A stretch of DNA of 27,160 nucleotides from Candidatus Melainabacteria bacterium (GCA_003151275.1 PLXC01000029.1:1-27160), one strand, 5' to 3'. Positions 15,201 to 23,794 are shown, counted from the first letter of the stretch. The notes: generated by a model not told the origin, from the letters alone. Numbers and translations are program-made.

Positions 15201-15383
15201 ATGAACAACACACGCTGCCACTGTCCAGTTTTTACGAGTCACAACTGTTATGCAAGCCCTGTTACTACTAGACCACGGTTCAATTCGCAAAGAAGCAAAT
15301 CTTTTGCTGGAGCAACTTGCCTTACTAATTCAAAACCTGCGCCCTGGCTTGCCAGTTCACTTTGCCCACATGGAGATTGCTGA
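15201..15383 (+). other. Possible Cys-containing ORF overlapping the chelatase start
   Basis: An ORF opens with ATG immediately after the DUF2061 stop (TGAATG) and runs out of frame across the chelatase start at 15250. Its first 16 residues hold three Cys (MNNTRCHCPVFTSHNC), and the first part resembles the leader peptide at 14750 (MNNDPCLCC). It could couple chelatase translation to Cys-tRNA supply, but the downstream part overlaps a real gene and the resemblance may be chance. Confidence 0.3.
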
Positions 15384-15606
15384 GCCGACGATCGCCCAAG
15401 GTTTCGAAAAATGCATTCAAAGTGGTGCTACGGAAATCATCGTTCACCCTTACATGCTGGCACCAGGCCGACATGTAAGTTCGGACATTCCTCGGCTTGT
15501 GGCGCAAGTCGCTAGAAACCATGTCGATGTCAGAGTCCATATCACTGAGCCGCTTGGCCTGCACGAAAAAATCGCTCAAGTAGTGCTAGAACGCGCCGCT
15601 CTCTAG
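15250..15606 (+). CDS. sirB: CbiX/SirB-like sirohydrochlorin chelatase
   Basis: The 118-residue protein is the size of a small class II chelatase (CbiXS/SirB type). It begins LLLDHGSIRKEAN, with the family's metal-site His in DHGS, and has the second active-site region VHPYMLAPGRHVSSDIP. It would insert Fe2+ into sirohydrochlorin to make siroheme for Sir; a cobalt-inserting (B12) role is the alternative, but sulfite reductase next door favours iron. The ribosome-binding site is weak. Its start lies within an overlapping Cys-containing ORF, so its translation may be coupled to upstream translation. It follows DUF2061 by 49 nt and probably shares its mRNA. Confidence 0.82.
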   Translation: MQALLLLDHGSIRKEANLLLEQLALLIQNLRPGLPVHFAHMEIAEPTIAQGFEKCIQSGATEIIVHPYMLAPGRHVSSDIPRLVAQVARNHVDVRVHITEPLGLHEKIAQVVLERAAL

Positions 15607-15646
15607 TGTTGTTCAAATAATTTCTCACATAATCAAAGTTTGTCAC

Positions 15647-17209
15647 ATGTCAGCACCACATAATTTTAGAAAATTTCTATTGCCGCGCATTTGGCTAGTC
15701 CTAATTTCGTTGTCCTTAATGTTGGCGTCGGTCAGGGTAGCATCAGCTCAGGAAGCCCCTTCTGACGAGAGCACTTCGACTGTTGGGCGATCAGAAGATC
15801 TCGAACAACTGACCAATCATGTCATTGCCAAAGAACTAGAATTGCAAAAGCTCAATGCGCATTTTCGGATGGAGTCAACGCGACAACCTCGCTGGCGTCC
15901 ATGGCGACAGTTTGTATACGCAGAAACCAATGCCGGATGTACTGAAGCTGGGCTAATTGCCAGAATGGCTCTATCTTATCCATTCATGCGTCGGCCGGCA
16001 ACGATTTACATGGTTTCCACCGTTACGAAATCTTCAGCTGGAAAAGTGCGCAAGGTCGTGAAAATAACAGCTTCACTGAGTAAGGCGCCACGTCCAGACG
16101 CACAGCTGGTGGAGCGCGCCGCGGCCACTCAGATGATCGGGCAACTGATTGGTGCCACCGGCGACATTTTTGAGCTGTCATCCAACTTGATCAGTAGTTT
16201 GAAAGATCGCAAGCACGGATTTGATTCGCGAACATATGCTCGCAAAGTTGAGCGAACCTCGAAAAAATTAGACGAGTTGTTGGCCCAGCGAGAAGAAACG
16301 ATCCAAACCATACGAACAACAGCACCACTTTCCTCCACGCACGAACTGGAATTGGCACAGGCTGAAGGGGCGGTTCTCCACGATGTGCGTGATCTGACGT
16401 TACTTCAGTATGCCCAATATCACAGTGGTGCCAGAAAGTTGAGATTCTTTCAAAATGCAGCCTATGTCTTGAATATCACCAAGAATGCAGCCGGCGCTGC
16501 GGGCAATATGGTCAATTTGGAAAGCACTCATCTCAGTCAGCCTAAACTGGCAGGCACGGCATCATTATTGACTTTAGTGGCGGGTGCCGTGATTGTAGCC
16601 ACGCCTGTTGTAGGAAGGGTTTCCGGTAATCTTGCTGGACTTGTTGATCGGCGGATCGTCTCTAAGAATTTCGTCAATGTTCAAAGTCAAGAAGCGCGTA
16701 CTTTCGCAGATCACAGGCAGGTTTATGCGCAGCTTTTGAGCCAAGCTGCTTCCAGCACTGATGCTCTTACAAGAGCTCGCATTTACGACGGAGAAGAGAA
16801 GCTGTTGCTTGCACAACAAGGCAACCTGCAAAGAGAACACCGCCAAGCCAAAAGTACTACTGTAGAAAACGTTGTTTTCGCAGGCCTGGTCGGTTCAACT
16901 AGAATCACTCAAGGCGTGCTAGGCATGGTTGGTGCCTGGCACTATTACAATAAACCGTGGATCAACTCAAGGTTGACTGCCGCTGGTGCTACCGCATATG
17001 GTGCTGGCTCGCTCTTCAATATCTTAGAGACGGCACGTGTACGAACATCTGCGGAAGTTACCTCGCATAAGCTAAAGACGCAACATCTGTTGCCGAGCCA
17101 AGTCGTCCAGGACCGTATCGATAGCCTGGATTCCATGGAAAACGCCCTTACCGTATTAGCAGCGTCGCCGCACCGAATGAGGGAAGCAAATGTAGGAACC
17201 TCGGAATAG
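15647..17209 (+). CDS. Large secreted or membrane-anchored protein of unknown function
   Basis: The 520-residue protein has a signal peptide (hydrophobic 14-28, likely cut after VRVASA). No known domain was recognised. The region from about 45 to 270 is polar and helical with a predicted coiled-coil character near 185-235 (EELLAQREE-type heptads). Hydrophobic, Gly/Ala-rich segments occur at about 310-330 and 405-430, and again near 440-460, so part of it may span or lie against the membrane. The ribosome-binding site is weak. It follows the chelatase by 40 nt on the same strand but has no evident link with sulfur metabolism. It is a candidate lineage-specific protein. Confidence 0.75.
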   Translation: MSAPHNFRKFLLPRIWLVLISLSLMLASVRVASAQEAPSDESTSTVGRSEDLEQLTNHVIAKELELQKLNAHFRMESTRQPRWRPWRQFVYAETNAGCTEAGLIARMALSYPFMRRPATIYMVSTVTKSSAGKVRKVVKITASLSKAPRPDAQLVERAAATQMIGQLIGATGDIFELSSNLISSLKDRKHGFDSRTYARKVERTSKKLDELLAQREETIQTIRTTAPLSSTHELELAQAEGAVLHDVRDLTLLQYAQYHSGARKLRFFQNAAYVLNITKNAAGAAGNMVNLESTHLSQPKLAGTASLLTLVAGAVIVATPVVGRVSGNLAGLVDRRIVSKNFVNVQSQEARTFADHRQVYAQLLSQAASSTDALTRARIYDGEEKLLLAQQGNLQREHRQAKSTTVENVVFAGLVGSTRITQGVLGMVGAWHYYNKPWINSRLTAAGATAYGAGSLFNILETARVRTSAEVTSHKLKTQHLLPSQVVQDRIDSLDSMENALTVLAASPHRMREANVGTSE

Positions 17210-17440
17210 AAGCAAAAGAGCGAAAACTGATGAAGGCTCGGCTGATCTGCCCTGAAAAGTTTAATGAAACTGTCGGGATTGGCCGAAGAATGGATTTGAA
17301 AGCAATCACAGTGGGTGCCTGCGTTTGACGATATCAAGGACAATTTAGAGCCAAGCGCGGGGCGGGGGCGTGCGTACTATCCCCATGTAACCCAGCGCCC
17401 TGCAACCATAAAATAATCTCGACATTTAAAGAGATGTGGC

Positions 17441-18853
17441 ATGGGTGATTCTCCTACTTTTACTGAAACGCAGACGGGCAAAGATCCGATTACACATTTC
17501 GGCGACTTGGCGAATAGAATCCTCGATGGTCAAATAGCCTCCCGCACACAGCCGCGTCCTGACAATTCCAACCCACCCATGGCTCGACCATGGATGAATT
17601 CACAGCCATGGCAAACTCCAGTTTCCCCGGATCCGCGCCTGCAGCCAGATCAAAGCCAAATTCCCGGGCAATGGAAACCGCTGGAAATCAATCCCCCGGC
17701 ATGGACTCCCGCCTATCCGACCTCACTCCCATCGCCTGACAGCAAGCTAAATCCAGCCCCGGTTATCGACCACATTCCTACACTGCGCCCCGGGCAGCCA
17801 GCAAACGTAGATGATAATTCCACATTCCCGGGAAGCTCCAAAGAATCAGAAATCTATCGCGCCAACAAAGACAGCATCGTTCGAGTCTATGGTCACGGAA
17901 AGGATCAACCAGCAGATCGGCAATACACAGGTTCTGGATTTTTCGTCTCGAATCACGGCGACATCGCTACTGCCTACCACGTAATCAGCGACCTCGAGTC
18001 AATCAGAGTAACGACATCGGACGGCATCGAACACCCTGCCAAAGTGGTGTCAATTCGTCCAAGCTCGGACGTGGCAATAATTTCAATCGGGTCCGATCAA
18101 TCAACGAAGCCTGTCTCTTTGGCCCAGAGCAGCAATTTCTTGCACGGTGGTGAGCCCTTGTTCACAATCGGACACCCCGCTGGTTGGCCGAAAGAATATT
18201 TATCGCCCGGCAATTTTATCTCAACTGATACCGCGCGTGATATCACCGGCTTCAAAGATATTGATGGACAAAATCCACATCATATTCTTCTAACCATTAG
18301 CCAAAACATTCAAGGCGGGGATAGCGGCGGGCCTGTATTCGATGCACAAGGAAAAGTGATTGGTATTGTCTCTCGGGGCGATCAGGGCAAGCACGGTTAC
18401 ATGGTTTCCGTAAACGATCTCTGGCCGGTAATGGACAAGGTGGCACCACCGGTGCAATCAACGACGTACCGCCCGAGCGATTTGCCGTTTGCCATGCATT
18501 TTGGGCTTGAGGAAACATCGCTTACAGCTACCTCTGCTCTGATCGGAGCTCAGTTGCTGCGAAACTCTAGAATGCTCAATCTAACTGGAGCCGCGGGATC
18601 ATTTTTTAATGCTGGAATCGCCAGCACTGCACTGGTGTCACAAGACCTTCCTTTCCTACATACAGCCTTGGATAAAGGAACCACCCGAGAAAAGGTCAGC
18701 GCCATCACCGATGTGAGCGCGGATGCTTTAATGATCGGGGGTGCCGCTATGAATTTTGTGCCACGCCTGAGAGCGGTTGCTCCAATCGTTAGCTTGGCCG
18801 GTTCTGTTGTCAAATTGGGCAACGGCGTAGCATCGTTCCGCACATATTATTAA
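17441..18853 (+). CDS. Trypsin-like (S1C/HtrA-type) serine protease with unusual flanks
   Basis: The 470-residue protein has a Pro-rich, low-complexity N-terminal third (to about 120), then a chymotrypsin-fold protease domain (about 135-335). The catalytic triad is visible: His180 in ATAYHV, Asp210 in SSDVAII and Ser295 in GGDSGGP. There is no PDZ domain. The C-terminal part (about 355-470) contains Ala/Gly-rich hydrophobic segments. No signal peptide is present at the chosen start, which is unusual for a DegP relative, and no better upstream start was found. Either export uses another route, or the hydrophobic C-terminus places it at the membrane, or it acts inside the cell. The protease call is firm; its location and substrate are not. 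Confidence 0.87.
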   Translation: MGDSPTFTETQTGKDPITHFGDLANRILDGQIASRTQPRPDNSNPPMARPWMNSQPWQTPVSPDPRLQPDQSQIPGQWKPLEINPPAWTPAYPTSLPSPDSKLNPAPVIDHIPTLRPGQPANVDDNSTFPGSSKESEIYRANKDSIVRVYGHGKDQPADRQYTGSGFFVSNHGDIATAYHVISDLESIRVTTSDGIEHPAKVVSIRPSSDVAIISIGSDQSTKPVSLAQSSNFLHGGEPLFTIGHPAGWPKEYLSPGNFISTDTARDITGFKDIDGQNPHHILLTISQNIQGGDSGGPVFDAQGKVIGIVSRGDQGKHGYMVSVNDLWPVMDKVAPPVQSTTYRPSDLPFAMHFGLEETSLTATSALIGAQLLRNSRMLNLTGAAGSFFNAGIASTALVSQDLPFLHTALDKGTTREKVSAITDVSADALMIGGAAMNFVPRLRAVAPIVSLAGSVVKLGNGVASFRTYY

Positions 18854-18923
18854 CGACAGAACAGTGAAAGCGGTTCCATAACCCAAAGTGCGCTAACATC
18901 TTCAAGCGATACCATGGGATATC

Positions 18924-19652
18924 ATGCTAACTTTTCACGTCATCACTCTCTTTCCTGAACTGATTGAAGCTTATTGCACAACCAGTATCATCGGTAGAGG
19001 CATCAAAGCCGGGCGAATCGCCGTAAAGTCATACAATCCACGCGATTACTGCCAGGACAAGTACCGCAAGGTGGATGATACTCCATATGGTGGCGGTGTC
19101 GGCATGGTGCTCAAGCCAGAACCCATATATGCTGCCTTGGAGTCCATAGAAAGAGCCCATAATAGCCCCGTTTGCATGCTTACTCCTCAAGGGCAAACAT
19201 TCTCACAGCGCTTAGCTGAAAAGCTCTCAGAAGAGCAAGACATCACGCTCATTTGTGGGCATTATGAAGGCTTTGATGAACGAATTCGCAGCCTCGCCAC
19301 AATGGAAATTTCACTTGGAGATTTTGTCGTCACAGGTGGAGAACTTCCAGCTCTAACCGTGCTTGACGCAGTCGGCAGGCTCATTCCTGGCGTCCTAGGA
19401 AAATTTGATTCGGCAGCTGAAGAATCATTCAATAACAGTTTGCTCGAAGCACCGCATTACACAAAACCAGCCGAATTCAGGGGTATGCCGGTACCTGAAG
19501 TGTTGCGTTCCGGAGATCATAAGGCCGTCGCTAAATGGCGACGACAGCAAGCTTTGAAAAGAACCTTCGAACGCCGACCCGATCTTTTGAAACACGCAAA
19601 CCTCGACGCTCAAGATCGGAAATTTCTTAACGAGTTAGAGCAAGCAAACTAG
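18924..19652 (+). CDS. trmD: tRNA (guanine-37-N1)-methyltransferase TrmD
   Basis: The 242-residue SPOUT methyltransferase is of normal length. Family motifs are complete: ITLFPELIEAY at the start, DDTPYGGGVGMVLKPEP, ICGHYEGFDERI, and the SAM-binding trefoil-knot segment EISLGDFVVTGGELPA. The catalytic general base is expected in the RPDLL region near the end. It methylates G37 next to the anticodon of tRNAs reading CNN and so prevents frameshifting. The usual neighbours (rimM, rplS, rpsP) are absent here, so the gene is out of its typical operon. The repeat protein gene follows by 56 nt. Confidence 0.96.
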   Translation: MLTFHVITLFPELIEAYCTTSIIGRGIKAGRIAVKSYNPRDYCQDKYRKVDDTPYGGGVGMVLKPEPIYAALESIERAHNSPVCMLTPQGQTFSQRLAEKLSEEQDITLICGHYEGFDERIRSLATMEISLGDFVVTGGELPALTVLDAVGRLIPGVLGKFDSAAEESFNNSLLEAPHYTKPAEFRGMPVPEVLRSGDHKAVAKWRRQQALKRTFERRPDLLKHANLDAQDRKFLNELEQAN

Positions 19653-19658
19653 TATAAT
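19653..19658 (+). promoter_or_regulatory. Possible -10 box upstream of the repeat protein gene
   Basis: A perfect TATAAT follows the trmD stop codon directly and lies 51 nt before the TTG start at 19709. No convincing -35 box was seen at the right distance, so this is a weak promoter candidate. Confidence 0.3.
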
Positions 19659-19708
19659 TGTGGTGTTAAATATGGTTCTGTATATGGTGCATATACAAGG
19701 CGGGGCGC

Positions 19709-20590
19709 TTGCAAATACATCCGTTGGTCACCGTTAAAAAAGCCGCGAACGTGCTCGGGCTTGATAAAGCAATTATCAGAAGCATGCTCGATAACGGAGT
19801 GATTAAAGGCGAACGTCGCGTCGTCGGAAACAAGGAAAAGTGGTTCCTTTATCAAGGTGAAGTGCAGGACCTCCTCGATAGACGCATTCCTGAGCTGGTT
19901 AAAGAAGCAGAACGCACAACCCTGAACGGATTGAGCGACTTCTTTGACCCTGCGGCAGAGTCGCCTACGGAACAGCTTTTGGATCAATCAGTCGCTGGAT
20001 CTATCGCGGATCACTCCGTCGTTAGATCTCTCCTCGATGATTCGATATCCGAATCTATCCTTGACGAATTCGTTGCTGGATCTTTCGTGGACGACTTTGT
20101 CGCTGGATCTATACTGGATCAATCCGTTGCTGGAGCTATCCTAGATGACTCGATCGCTGGATCTATCCAGAACGAATCCGTCGATGGATCCATCGCGAAC
20201 GACTTTGTCGCTGGATCCATCGCGGCCGAATCCCTTGTCGTCACGGAAGTTGGCGATCATGAGCTCGACAACCCTGATCGAATGCAGCTTCAAACCGAAC
20301 AACTATCAGTCGATCAGCTGCTCCATTCCCTAACCATCGAATTTGCTCATCGCCTGTGCGACGAACGCCAGCTAATTCTCAATCTGCAACGGCACTTGGC
20401 TGAGAAAAACCTGCTTCTGCAAAGCATTCCTGACTTAAATCAAAAACTTGACGAAGACAAATTGGTTTTGCAAAACAAAGACGCTGAAATCACACTGCTC
20501 AAGGCAAATATAAGCGCTCTCGAAACCGATCTGACTTGGTGGAAAAAACCATGGTGGAATCGAATGTTTGCTGGCGCAGTCAAAGGATAG
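19709..20590 (+). CDS. Helix-turn-helix protein with nine 9-residue repeats and a coiled coil
   Basis: The 293-residue frame starts at TTG 19709, backed by AAGGCGGGG just upstream; no in-frame ATG exists. Residues 6-60 resemble an excisionase/MerR-like DNA-binding domain (VTVKKAANVLGLDKAIIRSMLDNGVIKG). From residue 90 to 170 nine tandem copies of a 9-residue unit, ILDDSVAGS-like, follow with a tenth partial unit. After an acidic linker the last 90 residues form a coiled coil ending in TWWKKPWWNRMF. It could be a DNA-binding structural or regulatory protein that oligomerises through the coiled coil. No known family with this combination was recognised. Confidence 0.75.
   Translation: MQIHPLVTVKKAANVLGLDKAIIRSMLDNGVIKGERRVVGNKEKWFLYQGEVQDLLDRRIPELVKEAERTTLNGLSDFFDPAAESPTEQLLDQSVAGSIADHSVVRSLLDDSISESILDEFVAGSFVDDFVAGSILDQSVAGAILDDSIAGSIQNESVDGSIANDFVAGSIAAESLVVTEVGDHELDNPDRMQLQTEQLSVDQLLHSLTIEFAHRLCDERQLILNLQRHLAEKNLLLQSIPDLNQKLDEDKLVLQNKDAEITLLKANISALETDLTWWKKPWWNRMFAGAVKG
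19976..20218 (+). repeat. 27-bp tandem repeat, nine units, in frame
   Basis: Nine consecutive 27-nt units encode (I/L)xxxSVAGS-type 9-mers. GCTGGATCTATC and close variants recur at the unit joints. The units keep length exactly but vary at many bases, so the array is old enough to have diverged yet still in frame. Alternative frames through it are also open, a side effect of the period. Confidence 0.85.
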
Positions 20591-20615
20591 CTAATGCACC
20601 TTCGCTAGCTTTTTT
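20589..20615 (+). terminator. Weak terminator after the repeat protein gene
   Basis: AGCTA (20589-20593) and TAGCT (20606-20610) form a short stem followed by a T run to 20615. It overlaps the stop codon and the stem is only 5 bp. Confidence 0.35.
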
Positions 20616-20915
20616 CAGGCGCAGGATTGTCCTTCGCCGGGATTGCTTTGTCGGTTAAGCATGGCAGACTATTTGTAATTACTTGTAAAGCACTATGTAA
20701 AGGCGCCTTAATAGCTCATAGATGCCTTTAAGTGTTATCAAAAGATACTTCTCTCATTTCATTCTTTAAGCACCACCAGCCACCCAGCAAACACGTCACC
20801 ATTCAATCTCAAACCTCTCTCATCGACTTTCCTCGATGCGGGACGTGGCTGTGTGCTGAAAGTGACCTGTAGAGAAGCAATCGTTGTTCTTCAACCTAAC
20901 TTCGAAGGAATTGAT
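20591..20915. other. Intergenic region upstream of the YqhA-family gene
   Basis: The 325 nt contain a cluster of TTGTAA-type direct repeats (separate entry) and then a pyrimidine-rich stretch with no ORF having a plausible ribosome-binding site. The in-frame ATG at 20853 is not favoured as gene start. Confidence 0.5.
20672..20701 (+). promoter_or_regulatory. TTGTAA direct-repeat cluster, copy A
   Basis: TTTGTAA, CTTGTAAAGC and TGTAAA occur at 10-13 bp steps. The same order and nearly the same spacing are found at 25499-25530. The CTTGTAAAGC core is 234 nt before the YqhA-family start. It is a possible activator-binding site or promoter part with a long leader. Confidence 0.4.
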
Positions 20916-21485
20916 ATGTCATCCCACAACGAAGCACCCAAGACGGAGGAATCGACATCACGACGCGCCGTGGTCGGTCTCGACACAGCAATTTTTTCCA
21001 CCCGCTGGATTCTTTACCCGATCAACGTCGGTCTCTTCCTGGCCTTGACGGTCTATGTCGCCAAGTTCATCATCGAAGACTTCTCGCTGATCGGGCATGC
21101 GCTTTCGTTCACCACCGAAGAAATCATGGTCGCCCTGCTGGGTTTGGTCGACATCGCCATGGTGGCAAACCTGTTGATCATGATCATTCAGGGCAGCCAT
21201 CAGATTTTCATCCGCAAGCTGGAAATCAAAGACATGCGCGATCGGCCGCAATGGCTTGACCACATCGATTCCGGAATTCTGAAGGTGAAAACGGCGCTGT
21301 CGATAGTCGGCATCGCGCTCGTTCAGATCCTCAAGGACTTCGTCAACATCGAACACATCGAATGGAATGTCGCCCTTCATCACATGTACATGCTTGGCGT
21401 ATTCCTGGCAGCGGCGTTCATCGTGGCAGTGATCTGGCGCATCACCCATCCCTCGAACGACCCGGCGCATACTCCGATCTCGTGA
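20916..21485 (+). CDS. YqhA family (UPF0114) inner membrane protein
   Basis: The 189-residue protein has four predicted transmembrane segments (about 30-50, 65-95, 127-145 and 158-178) and family-like stretches such as VDIAMVANLLIMIIQGSHQIFIRKL and a KVKTALSIVGIALVQILKDF helix. The function of YqhA proteins is unknown; a channel or transporter role has been suggested on topology only. The start at 20916 is chosen over the in-frame ATG at 20853 because GAAGGA lies 6 nt upstream. The lipoprotein gene follows 63 nt later, likely in the same operon. Codon use is rich in C-ending codons, suggesting high expression. Confidence 0.85.
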   Translation: MSSHNEAPKTEESTSRRAVVGLDTAIFSTRWILYPINVGLFLALTVYVAKFIIEDFSLIGHALSFTTEEIMVALLGLVDIAMVANLLIMIIQGSHQIFIRKLEIKDMRDRPQWLDHIDSGILKVKTALSIVGIALVQILKDFVNIEHIEWNVALHHMYMLGVFLAAAFIVAVIWRITHPSNDPAHTPIS

Positions 21486-21548
21486 ACGAGCGGATTTAAG
21501 ACCTCTCAGCAATGAGCGCCCCGACACACCAACCCTAAGGTGAATAAA

Positions 21549-22082
21549 TTGAGAACCAAGATCTCTTGCCTGGTAGCACTGCCTTTGGTGGCGCTACTCC
21601 TTGCTGGCTGTAACGAGAAGAAGCACGACACGCACCACAAACGTGAACACGTCCAGGTGCAGCAGAAGACCGTTCAGGTGGAGAAACTCCACGACGGGCG
21701 CTATGCCTACTACGATGACGGCTTCTGGTGGTACTACATCATTGTGATGAACAATCAGAACTCGGCGGCGAACAGCAGCGCATGGTCCACATCATCGGCC
21801 GGGCGCGTCAGCCTCCCCGCCGGCGGCACCTGGTCCAAATCCACCACGGCTCCAGCCAAGGAGGAGGTGGAAGAAACTCAGGAAGCCACGGTCGAAGAAA
21901 ACGCGACCGGTGAGCCAATGACCGAAGCTGAAGCTCAGGCAGCCGAACAGGCGAACGCCGAGTCGGATGCGCAAGCCGGAACGACTGAAACCGAAACCAC
22001 GACTGAAACCGCTCCAACCGAAGCAGCTCCGGCTGCCGAAACTAGCGGAGGCGACGGCGGTGGTGGTGGTGGCGGCGAATAG
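21549..22082 (+). CDS. Lipoprotein with acidic low-complexity C-terminus
   Basis: The N-terminus is a lipoprotein signal with lipobox LLAGC; the mature protein starts at that Cys and is lipid-anchored. A His/Lys-rich stretch follows, then RYAYYDDGFWWYYII, an aromatic motif that may be structural, and a long Glu/Thr/Ala-rich region that ends in a poly-Gly run. No enzyme domain was recognised. TTG at 21549 is favoured as start because TAAGGTG lies 7 nt upstream; GTG at 21540, in the same frame, overlaps that site and would add three residues. The gene probably shares the YqhA-family transcript. A clear terminator follows. Confidence 0.75.
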   Translation: MRTKISCLVALPLVALLLAGCNEKKHDTHHKREHVQVQQKTVQVEKLHDGRYAYYDDGFWWYYIIVMNNQNSAANSSAWSTSSAGRVSLPAGGTWSKSTTAPAKEEVEETQEATVEENATGEPMTEAEAQAAEQANAESDAQAGTTETETTTETAPTEAAPAAETSGGDGGGGGGGE

Positions 22083-22123
22083 CCCTACAAAACTGCCGCA
22101 GCAAAACCGCTTGCGTTGATTAG

Positions 22124-22179
22124 ACCGGTGGTGAGTGCGAAGTCCGCACAGCCACCGGTTTTTCTCTTTTTTCTTTTTT
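22124..22179 (+). terminator. Rho-independent terminator after the lipoprotein gene
   Basis: ACCGGTGG (22124-22131) pairs with CCACCGGT (22152-22159), with an inner TGCG/CGCA stem, followed by a T-rich tract to about 22179. Confidence 0.85.
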
Positions 22180-22339
22180 CGCAATCTACGGTGCTAGACA
22201 GTAGGACGAGATGATGCCACCGTCGACGATAAGCTCGACTCAATGCCGGCGGTGATTTGTTGGCTGGAGTTCTAAACGCAAAGGGCGGTGCCAGCGGTGA
22301 CCTGATTCGGCAGCTCCCAGCCTCGGAAGGTGCAAAGAA

Positions 22340-23794
22340 TCAACTCGAGGTTTTCAAATTTTTCGCAAACACCGAAACCTTTTCCACAACTTCGGCTTCA
22401 TCAATCAGTGCAAAATTGATCAGGAATTCACCGGCTTTTGGCTTATTCAAGTAATAAGTGCGTGTGGAAACAAGCGGTAGGTTTGCCAGCAACGCAGCGT
22501 TCTCAACTTCATCTTGATTCCATTGTTTGAAATAAATGACAAAGTAATTGCCTGCACTTTCATTACGTATGTCAATCAATGATCCAAATTGCTTCTTCAG
22601 CTCGTGGATTAACGCAATGCGTCTTCGGGCAAACGGCTTGCGCACCCTACGTAAGTGCTTCTCCAGATGCCCCTCGTCAAGCATTTTGCTCAGAGTAAGT
22701 TGCACCATAAAATCGGAGATACCTTCGGTTTGCAATTCTTTCACCGCAGACATAACTGGAATCAAGCTTTCTGGCACAACAGTGTAACCAACAGTGGTGA
22801 GTGGGTACAAAACTTGCCAAAAAGTTGCACTGTAGATCACGTTTGATTCGGGGCTTAGCGACCAAAGAGTTGGCGGTGGATCGCCAGCATAATAAAAGTG
22901 TCCGTCATAGTCGTCGTCGACAATCCAAACACCGTTTGATTCAGCCCAGGCAAGCAGCTCCTTCCGTCTCGCCGTCGACATAATAATTCCACTTGGATCA
23001 TGATGCGAAGCCGTGACGTAAATCAGTGAGATCTTACCGGGATAATTTTTCAGCGCAGTAACACTCACGCCCTGTTCGTCAACTTCCACTGGAAGCACAA
23101 CCAATCCCTGACTTTTGGCTATATTTTTGACGGCACCATAACCAGGCTCCTCAACTGCCACCACTTCGCCAGGTTCTAGCAATAGCCGGCAAAGAACGTT
23201 GACAATGCCGGATGAGAGAGAAAAAATTGCCACCTGTTGCCAATTGCACTCAATGTTTTTAGTGCGCAAAAGATAGTCCGCAATTGCCTTTCTTAACTCC
23301 TGGCGTCCAAGCACATTTGGTTCGTACTCTAATTTTCTAAAAGTTTCAGGCACACAGAGCTGTTGCATCATCTCGCGCCAACGCCGCATTGGCAGCTCGC
23401 TGCGTGGCACGGCACCATAATTTAAAGCAGCGAAACTAGGTGTGGACGGATGCTTAAACAACTCATTTACCATCTGCCTACCAAAAGTGGAAAGCCTGTC
23501 ATCACTAATCCGCTTCCGGGCAGCGTCTTTTGGATCTTTCTGACTCACATCGCGCGGCAAGATGTAGGTGCCCTTTGTGCTGTCACCGCTGATATAAGCA
23601 AGCCGCGTCAATTCTTTGTAGGCACTGATGACTGTGTCTCTGGAGAGACCCAACGATGTCGCAAGCTCTCGACTTGGTGGCAAGGCGAGACCCGCTTTCA
23701 ATTTGCCGGAATCGATTGCCGCGCTGATGGTCGTAGACAGCTGAATATAGACAGGTTCGGACAAATCTCTATTCGGCTCAAAAGAAATAATCAA
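22340..23794 (-). CDS. MocR-type GntR/aminotransferase regulator lacking the PLP lysine
   Basis: The 484-residue protein joins an N-terminal GntR winged helix-turn-helix (about 10-80, with LPPSRELATSLGLSRDTVISAYKEL) to a fold-type I aminotransferase domain (about 115-475). MocR proteins normally bind PLP by a Schiff base to a Lys in a TFSK motif. Here the sequence is TFWQ, with Gln at 327, and the following conserved LRxGY Arg is Thr. The DDDYDGHFYY stretch with the pyridine-contacting Asp is kept. The domain probably no longer forms an internal aldimine; it may bind PLP or another ligand non-covalently. Target genes are unknown. The neighbour at 24094 is divergent, a common arrangement for a regulator and its target. 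Confidence 0.88.
   Translation of the reverse strand: MIISFEPNRDLSEPVYIQLSTTISAAIDSGKLKAGLALPPSRELATSLGLSRDTVISAYKELTRLAYISGDSTKGTYILPRDVSQKDPKDAARKRISDDRLSTFGRQMVNELFKHPSTPSFAALNYGAVPRSELPMRRWREMMQQLCVPETFRKLEYEPNVLGRQELRKAIADYLLRTKNIECNWQQVAIFSLSSGIVNVLCRLLLEPGEVVAVEEPGYGAVKNIAKSQGLVVLPVEVDEQGVSVTALKNYPGKISLIYVTASHHDPSGIIMSTARRKELLAWAESNGVWIVDDDYDGHFYYAGDPPPTLWSLSPESNVIYSATFWQVLYPLTTVGYTVVPESLIPVMSAVKELQTEGISDFMVQLTLSKMLDEGHLEKHLRRVRKPFARRRIALIHELKKQFGSLIDIRNESAGNYFVIYFKQWNQDEVENAALLANLPLVSTRTYYLNKPKAGEFLINFALIDEAEVVEKVSVFAKNLKTSS

Noticed and set aside
19944..20333. Additional + frames through the repeat array (DLSWTTLSLDL-like)
   Set aside because: They arise because the 27-bp period keeps all frames open; the HTH and coiled-coil domains are only in the 19709 frame.
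20958..21527. 189-codon open frame on the - strand
   Set aside because: Antisense to the YqhA-family gene, with Asp/His/Arg-rich composition typical of a reverse-frame shadow.
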